Of a DNA stretch of 64,000 nt, positions 54,367 through 64,000 are shown piece by piece. Under the pieces are notes generated by a model that was not told where the DNA came from, ran no database searches, and was given only the letters and a program-made list of their open reading frames with translations. The first letter of the stretch is position 1, and each line of letters starts with the position of its first letter. The position numbers and the translations under genes were made by a program. This DNA is from Paraphysomonas bandaiensis (taxonomy: Eukaryota > Chrysophyceae). Location of the stretch: the NCBI GenBank assembly GCA_965644295.1, contig CBFFRP010000199.1, positions 434,001 to 498,000 of the forward strand, given 5' to 3'.

Positions 54367-57300
54367 CTATTTCTTCTTTCCTTTTTTTCCCTTTGCCTTC
54401 TTAACAGGCTTCGATCGAAAGCTGTCATCAAGCCACATGGTTTTACTCTTTTCATTCTCCACATTCTGTCGTTCAGTTTTCTCTTTCATCTGTTCTTCAT
54501 TTCGTTGTGCAGATTTACGAATGAGCACCTCGAATCGTGACTTCGCCTCAGCGGTGCGGGGATCGCTTTCGCCAAAGAGCTGACGGGTTATGACATAGCA
54601 CTGTTTTTGCAGAGTGATTGCGTCCTTATAATTTTCTTGTTGTGAATATATATCTGCCATATTTTGACATATCAGGGCGTGTGTACCCTGATCTCCGTTT
54701 CTATCCACTAGAAGCTTTGCTTTGTACAGACAACTGAAGGCAACATCAAACTTTCCTACACTATAATAAATGCCAGAGAGTCTAAGATACACGATTGATA
54801 TATCAGGGTGCTCTTCACCGCAGCACAACTTCATAATATACATTGCAGTCCGTACATGTGCAGCGGCGGCCACATAATTTCCAAGCTCCTGATAGACGCT
54901 ACTGAGGCAAAGGTGATTTTGTATAGTGTCTGCGCTATCTAAACCTTGAAGTTGAACATCAATCGTAAGTTTTTTCGAAAGAGAGCTGACCGCAGCCTTG
55001 TTGTCGCCAACATGAAGTAGAACTTGGCTCATGACTTCAAGGGCCCTGCTGCAGTCGCGATGAACTGGGCCGACCACCTGCAAAGAAAATAGTTATACAT
55101 AGTCATAGGTAGTCATCAACTCACCTGGGATACAAACCGAGATGCATCTTGGGCTCGCTCAAATGCTGCAGCAACATTTCCTTGCTGAAGAAACGCTTTC
55201 GATTCCTCCAAAAAGTATTTAGCCTCAGGGACAGGGTTCTCTGGCTCACATGACTTGACTATGGGAAACATATCCTGGACATCCGATTCGCCAAACGGCG
55301 CGGGGGAAGAGAAGTCATAGTTCTTACAAACGATACGAATTCCACTGAGCTGGCACACACGGCGGAGAATTGCTAATTTCGACAGTCTGAAAGACATTGT
55401 GAATGGTCCATTTTTCTTAAATGCATTGCTGTCGGGTTCGTTTTCTAGAATCAGTGCATGCGTGTACAAGAATTTAGATTCGGCTACACAAGTATACGCC
55501 TTCCAGAATTGTACCTTTGTCATATTGAACGCAGAGTTGAATGGCAACGTGTCAGTAACACCAAATGCAGTGCTACTTGCCTTGCCACCTTTTTTGGCCT
55601 TTTTCTTCTTGTTTTGACTCTCAATTAATGACAAAGATTCAGTCACAGACAAAGGTACGGCGCCTTCACCAGTGCCAAGAAGAAGATTCAGAAGATGAGA
55701 TAAAACATTCGCCGGGGCAGCTCGCAAAGCGCTGTTCGATGCAAGAATATCATTTACTATATGCTTCATGCAGCGGGCAATGATCTCAACTTCTAAGAGT
55801 TCCAGCCAGAACAATGGCATCGGATTCTTTCTTTTTTGCTTGTTTTTTAAGTTTTCCATTTCAATAGCCTCTTCAGTTCGAGCACGCATGCAGAGCTCCC
55901 CCAGGTATCGCATATTGACACCATGTCCATGAAGGTAATCAGTCAGAGCCTTACCATCGAGAGGTTTGTCTTCACCCAGCCTAATCAGCTCCGTGACCAT
56001 GGGGAGAATGGTCTTGAACAGGAAGTCAGCAAGCTCACGAGCGAATTTCTCGTCGGCCTCAGCCACACTGGCATCAACATCACAGGGGTTCTGAAGAAAG
56101 CAATTCGGATTGATTTTAAACTCCGTCTGTATGGATTGCAGTCTTCGCATAACCTCAGGACTAAAAACGGCTTCTGCATCAGCTACAGCTGTCTTGCATT
56201 TACTGTCACTTTCTGAACTCCCAGCTGATGCTACCTCATTGCATTCCGACTTTGGCTCCCCATTCTCTAATTCTTTGTTATCTGATTGCTTCTCTTCTTG
56301 TTTCTCAAGGTTGATTTTCTCGAGGAGTTTAACCATTTCTGCCTGACGCAGCTTCATTGTACTATCCTATTGAAACATATATGTTCAACTTACAACTGGG
56401 CGATTCATATTCGGTATTTACCTGTCTAAATGTACGGATTAATTCATCGCGAAGGGAGTAGACAATACATATGTTATCATCTACTTTACATAGTTTCGAA
56501 TATTCAATATTTCCGGTTCCTTTCTCTCCCTGGCAATAATAATATCTTACACCGCACACACACAACGCACGTTTAAACCTTAACATAGTTCGCATCTCGG
56601 GGTGTGAGACGGGCCATCTCAAGAACATATACCCTTCCATCTGATCCACGAATCAGCTTTCCTTCGATTGGGCCAATGTGGGAGATAGTCGGCGAGTCCA
56701 GAGGGAATACCTCCCCATCATCGTCAACACGAATTACCTTGTCCTGTTGTGAATCTCCACTGGCGAGAAATCCCAACATGACCGTATTGGGATCTTCTTT
56801 ATTAGGCGGATTAGCACCAGGAAGAGGTTCAGGCACAGCAGGGATTGTTCGTTCCGCCAGGTCGAGCTTTTTTCCAAGCTCCTTCATGATCTCCAGTGCT
56901 TCGCTTTTACACTACATTTAGTGCGAGTAAGAACAAATGTATGCCTCCATTTCCACCGTACACACAAGGTATATTAATTGTATATAGGCTATAGACTAAG
57001 AGACAGAGACTAACTGCCCAAGCAATCACATGACCATTTTAGTCATGAATAAGATCTCCACTGTATCGAACAACGACTTCATTCATCTCACGATATGACA
57101 TTTTATCATACTAGATGCTTGAAATATTAAGTTCGAAATATGAAAAATACATATATTGCACTGTACTTGTGATGTTTTTACCTTTAATCTTCCCCCATCT
57201 TCAAGAATTCCATACATCAAACGAGCAGCACTCTCCCCCTGATAACATTAGCATGAATTTGACATAGTGAACATTTAAAATACTAACTGTTTGAAGAATT

Positions 57301-59119
57301 CCGGGAATAACGCTCTGTCCCAGCCATCTCTGGCCCTTATAGTCAATTACCGCAGTGAGTACAGTATTCAACCCTGTCACCCCTGCTCATTCATAAAGTT
57401 AACACATATCCATATGCATGATAAAGTTATACCTAAGTTTTGGATTAACTTTTGGCATTTTAGATCCTGGCCAGCAGATTTTCTACAGGCGTCATTGCCT
57501 TCACACACCTTGAATGTCTCGCGGACATCTACGGTACGACTGAAGAAAATATTGTTGAACACGAACACCTGGCACTCCTCAGTATCCATCGGGTTAACGG
57601 CAGTGACATGGCCTTGACTGATGGCCACTGTACCAATACGACATGACTCTTGAAACTCTTGTATAATCTAAGTGACGGGATAAATTAGCCATATAAAGTG
57701 CACGCATTGGCTTGAAGTGACGTACTCTGTATGCGTAGCGTTGTTTCATCAAATACTCTGACATATCCTTCGTCTTCACAGCACGAATGGACTGTATCTC
57801 CTCGTTCCTGTAATCATGGATGTTAAAATATAACACAACTTCAGTGGCATCCACATCATTAATACTCACCAGTCCCTTGGTGCTCCCTTGTCTTCCATAC
57901 CGAAAGAGTCCGCGAGATCATCCTGGGCTCGGCTCATGTCGTATGAGTTCGAAATGTCACCTTTGTACGTCTTCTTGGTGGAAACATCAGGAATGTTAAC
58001 AGAAGACTGCACAGTCCACTGGGGCACCTGTGTGACATTGTCGCCTTTTCCGCGATCGTAGAATGCTGCTACACTCTCCAAAGCGTTTGGAGGAGCAATC
58101 ATCAATTTGTCGAGGGTAGAACTTGACTCATCCGTGATATTAAGTGAGTCTATGTGATCGGAGGCAGCCGACCAGCCCTTGCATAGCGCCTCAGAGGAAG
58201 CAAACAGAGTGTGTAATAACTCGTGAGAAAAATTAGCCTCCGCAGCTGGAGAGGGATCAAACACTGCTAATGTGCTCCGGTTGACGTAAAACCCCGCAGT
58301 TTGGGCGGTGATGTGTAGCACAGGAGTGCTGGGATTGGAAAAATGCACTTCCAGGTAGAAGAGGTCTCCTCGCAGTCGTCGGGCAGGGGGAGCGGGGTTC
58401 CAACCGCTGTAGGAAATATACCGAATAGCATCTGCTGGAAATTTGGACAGATGTGGTGTCTCACTCTTGCTTACGCGGTAGAGAACTTCCTCGTAGTAAT
58501 CCTGCAGGGTCACAGCGGATCCGCCAAATATATCCTTTTCATTGGGCAAAGCTGCAGCCATGCGTTGGATCTCAGCAGCCACTTCAGCAGCATGCTTCTC
58601 CTCGTCCTCTTTGGTCTCTTCCATAGTTTCAGGGGACGCACTGGATTTAGCAATCTCAGTATCTTCAGCTCCAGTGAAAATGCCTTTTGTGAGAGGAGGG
58701 AACAAGAGTACTTCTCTAGAACGCTTAACATGATTACGTGCGGATTTAATATCATAATTATGCGGCACCATTCGAAGAGTGACAGTGCTTTTAGCTTCCT
58801 CACTCATATACGCATTGAGCTCAACGAAATCATTTAAAACAACTTTCTGTCCGCTGATAGAGCGATATTCAAGAGAGAAATTGGTGTAGTAGGATGTCTC
58901 GAATAGATCGTACATGGCTTGTTTTAAGTAATTAGTGTTCTCAAGGAGACTAACAGGACCGATATTGATACTCTCACCCAAAGGAGTGATGACATTCACG
59001 ATAACATACAGTTGTTGTTTAGTTTGTTCGACACCTGACTCTAATTCAGTGGTGTCATCGCCTTGCACTTGTTTCTCATCGACAACTACGTTTTCCTTCG
59101 TCGCAGATTCGGTGTCCAT
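54367..59119 (-). CDS. CLU: CLU (clustered mitochondria protein homologue)
   Basis: Nine exons (59119-57870, 57807-57726, 57667-57433, 57373-57288, 57238-57182, 56911-56579, 56529-56422, 56366-55125, 55077-54367) give 1367 residues, the normal CLU size. In order: a ubiquitin-like CLU-N region (residues 35-115), YSGWNPAPPARRLRGDLFYL (about 234-253), GFYVNRST, RDWNEEIQSIRA, the CLU domain (GHVTAVNPMDTEECQVFVFN, TAVIDYKGQRWLGQSVIPGI, EGKLIRGSDGRVYVLEMARL), the central helical region (LHGHGVNMRYLGELCMRA), C-terminal TPRs (AAAAHVRTAMYIMKLCCGEE, DAITLQKQC) and a Lys-rich tail (KKAKGKKGKKK). CLU binds mRNAs of nuclear-encoded mitochondrial proteins and keeps mitochondria distributed. All splice junctions restore conserved sequence. 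Confidence 0.96.
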
Positions 59120-60589
59120 GATAACAACAGCTCCGTGGAAGCGACTAACTCTACAGTGCTTTCAGATGATTAATACACAGCACAGCACAGCACAGCACAA
59201 GAAGTGAAGTCGAAGTCAGCGGATATGATATATGGAGATCATACGTCAAGTGGATATGACAAGTCCAGAGCCACATAATCTTCTTCTCAGCTCATCCAAA
59301 CAAATATAATGAAAAAAAATTCCAACCTCAAGTTGTCGGTTGAAGATATCTAGCTCTGTATACGTACTGTATTCCATATCCAGATCACAGATCACCATAC
59401 TGCTGTGTACATGTCTGTGTTGCTGTCAGTTGCCTTGGATTGACTGTTAACGGCACAGAGAACCAGCGCAGAAGTGGAGGGGAGGGCCTATTATGGCTCA
59501 CACAGGGAGTACAATTGCCTTCATATTGCTTCTACGCTAGCAGTAAATGCTGCAATAGGTTATTTAAACAAGTAGCACGTCTTGTTTAGTGACAGTGCAG
59601 CTCTTACTATGACAGTTATGGCTATTGCAGCAACCTTGCAGCCGTTAAAAGCCAATACGAACAGGCCTATACTCATCATTCAAGGAAGCTACTGAAGGAA
59701 GCTATTAACAGAAGTTTTGAAGTCGTGGTAACACCAGGCATATAACACGCTAAATAATATAATAATAAACAGTCATCGAATTTGTTTGCATGAAGTCGTC
59801 ATTTTCGTTTAAATGAAGCCGAGAATACATATAAATATTATTTCGTAATTATTTATTTATATATCCGTTAAGTGGAAACATTTTTGAGTAATGACTTTGA
59901 CCAGAAGCTCTACAATCAATGATTTACAAAGAGACTTAACAAACTTTCATCGCCATTTGAAAAAATTCCTGTTTTTTGGTACTAATCTTCATATACATTA
60001 CTTTTTTAACTTTGTGCAATACGATGTCAATATTTTATGTTGTCATTATTAAAGCATGGTTTCATTAGATCTACAACAACTTCCGTTTTGTGTGAGTCGG
60101 GGTGAAGAGTACAATGAGCATATGCTTGCGAAACGTGTTGGCCTACCGTGTACTAACACAGCTTCTATAAATAATAGAATAGTCTCTTTGTATTAGTTTT
60201 TATCATATTTTATATCGTATTCCAAAATTAAATACTGTGTATAATGTTGTCTTAATAATGACAAGTGACAAGCTCCTACATGATATAATGGCAGTAGGTA
60301 TATCGCATAGAACTACGTATGTATTGAACTTAGTCACTACACTGATCAGAGTCATCTACGGATGTCACAAATAACAAGTATTCCTGCTTTGATTTACGTA
60401 TACACTTTTCCAGTTCGTACAACATACTTGGGCAGACGGAACGGGATACATACATACATATCTCTACTAATTCACATTATACTATAGCTACGGCTACTGG
60501 CACTATTCCGGCTGCAGATTTACAAAGTAAAAAGTATTTCAACATGCCGTTACATACAGATTGTAAAAACACGAGCAGTACACCATATA
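59120..60589. other. Intergenic region, no gene recognised
   Basis: 1.47 kb upstream of CLU and downstream of the kinesin. It contains a short (CACAG)n tandem array at about 59172-59200. The CLU promoter should lie at its left end. No ORF, tRNA or repeat-family copy recognised. Confidence 0.5.
59172..59200. repeat. CACAG pentanucleotide microsatellite
   Basis: About five tandem AGCAC/CACAG units just upstream of the CLU start, within the likely 5' UTR or promoter. Confidence 0.85.
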
Positions 60590-63500
60590 TTAAACCGGTC
60601 TCGTCAATTTGGCACCACCAACAGCACCACCTTTATCTTTTTTCAGTTTAGCTAATTCCTTTTTCAGTGCTGCAAGTTGAGCCTGCTGTTGTGCAGGCGG
60701 TGCGGATGTGGCATTCGTAACATCTTTGCACCTGGCGGCGAATGACAAAGAGCTGTTTGACTCAGAAACATTATAATCCGCAGGTGAGCAGTTAACGAAC
60801 ATCTACGAATAATAATCTTAGACGCATGATACGCATATTTTCTTAATTGTACCCACCAGAGTTTTAGCATTTCCTCCAATTGAATCTGACATAAGCATAG
60901 TCAGTGGATGATTTCTGTATGGTACATGATTGCTGCCGGTAGTTAAAGCTGCGATCACATCTCCAAGGGCAGATAAAGACTTGTTAATACTCTGAGCCTC
61001 CTTTAACATTTCTCCTTGAGCACCGGACTTGTCAACACGCTAAGATAATAAAAAGTTAAAACACGTCAAGCGCATTGGCATACAAAATACCTCCGATCCA
61101 GCTAAATCCACCAATGTCAGCTTTCCTGTGGTAGTTGTACCAGTCCTACGGTTTGTCAGGGTGACAACCAAGCTGCATATCAAGTGGGACCGAGAGCTCT
61201 CAGCATTCATTTGAGTTGACGCAGTAGTTCTTCTTGCCGCTCCTTTATGTCAGCATTGAGTCACCAGCACCACATATAGCATGAAAACGTACCCATTTGA
61301 AAAATTTTCATAACATCTGCTGGCGAGGTCGCAATCATGGCGTTAGCCCCTTCAACGTGAACCAAACCAGTAGGGCTGTGCTCTGCCAGCGTAATTTTCA
61401 GGTTACCTCCCACAGGTTTTCCAGAAGCATCGGTTTTCTTTTTGCTGTATAGTAAGTCCTCTAATCCATCGCGATATAGTTGAAACATTTGAACTGACAC
61501 CTGCAACCAGTTATTAGTGCAAATCAAAAGAGGAATACTCATCCTTACTTCAAACGTGCATTGAGCCGTTCGTTCATTTAAGAGGCGAAATATTTCTGAC
61601 ACAGCCCTAGGAGTGATTCCCGCCAGCTCATCGAATTCACCGTCAGCTTGAAGACAATTTCCTACAAGTACTCTGTAAAACAACAAAATGCTATGCTTCT
61701 GGCGCACCAATATCAGCGGCCCCAATCATGGTAAAGGTTTTCCTATCAAGAAATATCAAAATTATAATTACTACTTGGAGAGACACCTACCCACTTCCAG
61801 TTTGGCCGTATGCAAATATACAAACATTGTAGCCATCGATAACAGATAACATAAGATGCTTCGTGTCTTTGAATACATCTTGTTGGCTATTTCCTTCGCC
61901 ATTCGATCCGGCGAACACCTGATCGAAGTCGAAATTCTTTTTCGAATCAGGACCTTTCGCGCCTTTAACCATAACTGACATTTTTCCGTCCTAGCCACTC
62001 TTGAGCACAAGGAAGTACATATTATATAGCCGAACCTTGATAACGGCCTCCTTGCACCCTTTACTAGCTTCGTTCTTTGAGAAGGGTCGTACTCGAACGT
62101 AAACTCGTATTTTACCTTCACATTTTACACCCCTTAGATTAAGCCGCATCACATTATCAAACTTCACCTTTCATATCCTCAAGCTCATTATGAAGCTTCT
62201 TGCGTGCAGCTTGTTCTCTACCGAGATCTCTATGCAATTGTGCGTTAAACTTCTGCACATTTCTGGCTTCTTCAATCTCTTCCTGTAAAGTGCATAAATA
62301 AGACAAAATCACGAATTAAGAGTAATTTCTTGCCATCATTGCGCGCTGTGCTTCCTCTGATGCTTCAGCACGCTCTTCTGCTTCAGCACTCTTCTTCTTA
62401 TAGGACTCAGCCAGTGAGTGTGCGTTGGAAAGCTCCTCGGCAAACTTCGACTGCTTGTCTGCCATTTCGCTGAAAATACGAGTTGGAATTCAATAAACAC
62501 AATAATTCAAACGTCATACTTGGTTAGCTCATCTCGCTCAGCATCTCGTTGTTTCTTATATACGCTCATTCGATCCTCGAACTCTCGAGTTAAGCGATGA
62601 ATCTCCGATTTGGCCTCATTCAAATCAGACTACACACCGTTCACATTTATACCCGATGCTACGTACAGATCGTTATGAGAACGCACCTGGTACTTTGCCT
62701 TGCTTTCATTCATCTTATCCTCTAGACTCTTCAATTCCGCGATATGACGCATCTCCATTTCCTGACTCTGTCGCGCTCTCTCTTCCGCTGCACTCTGTGC
62801 CTGTGCAACTTTGTCGGCATGACCTGATTCCAGGTTTGCAAGAGTGTCCTGCATCAAGATTACGATACAAGTGCAAGATGACTACTTTGAAACCTGTAGG
62901 CTTTTTAATTTCTCTTCTTCACGAGTAAGAGCGGATTTCGTCTGTTGAAGTTCTCCTTTCAGTTCTGAGTTCTCTTGCTCGATGCGATTCATAATCTCTT
63001 GTGACTCTTTCATCGCCTCACCGCCTGACATCATCGCACCTTCAAGGCGTCGCTTCAGCTCAGCCATCTCACTCTATATTGAAACATTGTGAATGTTACT
63101 AGATGTATGCACTGTTAAAATACCTCCATCCGCTCCTTCTCCCTCTGGTGGAATTGCATCTCTGACTCCAACTTGGCGAGTTTCCCATCTTTCTCTGCGA
63201 TAACTCCCCTGAATTCTTTGCGCTCTTTTTCGAGTGTATCATCTGCCTGCATTTTTGCCTCTGCCAAGAGCTTTTTCATGGCATTGCTGTCCACAGAAGC
63301 ATTGTTATTAGGATTGATGAATGACGGAGCGGACTGTAGCTGCCCAGGTTGTTTACTTGAAAGTTTCTCACTCGCTGGTGGGGGAGTCGAAGTGTCTACC
63401 CCTGGAGCCGTTCCTCCCAGTAAATCATTAGTGCTCTCTACCCGTATAACTGCTCCATAGCCATCGTCGTTATCAGTCTGTTTCGTCTCCGCGGCTCTCC

Positions 63501-64000
63501 GGCGTAGGTAATCACTTTCCCACAAGCACTCACCGTTAGTGGTGTTCATATAATACTTTCCGCCTGTTGTCGGGTCAACGTTTTCGGCCCACTCATCATT
63601 TTCCATGTCGCGGATGGACTGCTGGCTTGTAATAGCTGTCTTTGAGGGGGTCGGAATTGCATCGTTCTTACCGAAGAAGAGACCCCCACCTCCGCGAGAA
63701 GCGGCGAAACCTCCTGGTCCTTGACTGGCTGTCATGAGCATTTTCTTTTGTAGAAAAACAGCACATTCATGCATTCCCGCCTCCCTTGCGTAGTCTACTG
63801 CTGTATAATTGTAGTAGTCATGTGTTCCCACATGAGCCCCGTATGATATAAGCATCTTACAGAAATCCACATCACCGGTACCCGCACAATAGTGCAAGGG
63901 TGTACACCCATACGTTGTCTCATTCACTTCAGGATTCGCACCATTTTGAAGTAACAACTTCGCAATATTCTTAGACATAGATTCTTTATAGCACGCGAAA
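60590..64000 (-). CDS. Kinesin-14-type C-terminal motor with ankyrin repeats and WW domain, 5' partial
   Basis: The frame is open at the right edge, so the start is missing. Visible exons: 64000-63124, 63073-62894, 62848-62687, 62629-62520, 62469-62334, 62282-62168, 62115-62036, 61990-61791, 61742-61708, 61661-61549, 61500-61293, 61242-61091, 61039-60857, 60802-60590. From the N-terminal side: ankyrin repeats ([20 protein letters not shown]), a WW domain ([20 protein letters not shown]), a long coiled coil, the neck [20 protein letters not shown], then the motor. Motor motifs: P-loop [10 protein letters not shown] split by an intron, switch I NAESSRSH, switch II DLAGSE. The neck preceding a C-terminal motor is the kinesin-14 arrangement, implying minus-end-directed movement. 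One intron is GC-AG (after 62334). An ATG at 63978 lies inside an ankyrin repeat and is not the start. Confidence 0.93.

Overview
This is nuclear DNA from a flagellated or ciliated protist. The genes are eukaryotic and intron-containing. The introns I could place are mostly about 40-60 nt, nearly all GT-AG, and they restore reading frame exactly. There is a pol III 5S rRNA gene and a U1 snRNA gene. Axonemal-type genes (a ZMYND12 homologue and an LRR/EF-hand protein) sit beside general housekeeping genes. GC content is moderate and the spacers are AT-rich. A heterokont (stramenopile) alga or a relative is my best guess from the protein style (ankyrin arrays, short introns, phytanoyl-CoA-type dioxygenases, VSH-W domain). 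No single feature proves it.

Layout. 0-1.6 kb: 3' end of a fibronectin-III protein. 1.6-4.1 kb: repeat-bearing spacer. 4-16 kb: mostly secretory-pathway and cell-surface enzymes, namely a GT8-like glycosyltransferase fused to a methyltransferase-like module, a GT61-like glycosyltransferase, a sulfotransferase and a secreted alpha/beta hydrolase. Interleaved are a DsbA/HCCA-isomerase-like protein, ribosomal protein S19, a shugoshin-like protein and the 5S rRNA gene. 16-27 kb: a VAP/MSP protein ending in a CaaX box, a transmembrane phytanoyl-CoA-dioxygenase-like protein with a long Lys/Ala/Glu repeat tail, an Abl-interactor (WAVE complex) homologue and a myristoylatable EF-hand protein. 27-43 kb: DNA topoisomerase I, an ER prolyl-4-hydroxylase-like enzyme, a 1538-residue ankyrin protein with SAM-like and VSH-W N-terminal modules, ribophorin II and a ZMYND12 homologue. 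44-51 kb: U1 snRNA and a 1512-residue LRR/EF-hand protein. 51-54 kb: a gene desert made of nested repeats. 54-59 kb: CLU (clustered mitochondria homologue). 60.6 kb to the right edge: a C-terminal-motor kinesin (kinesin-14 type) with ankyrin repeats and a WW domain, 5' partial.

Relationships. Several gene pairs are divergent across short spacers that probably hold two promoters: GT8-fusion/DsbA-like, PhyH/ABI, topoisomerase I/P4H and ankyrin/ribophorin. The genes are not operonic; functions group only loosely (glycan and secretory genes at 4-16 kb, cytoskeletal and ciliary genes at 42-51 and 60-64 kb). The spacers hold a TIR-bearing non-autonomous element family with at least four body copies plus solo ends, a second roughly 95-bp repeat, and one 116-bp near-palindrome.

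Exon coordinates were assigned by hand from splice consensus, frame and family conservation. Where I give exon lists, the summed lengths are multiples of three. Homology statements come from motif recognition, not from database searches.
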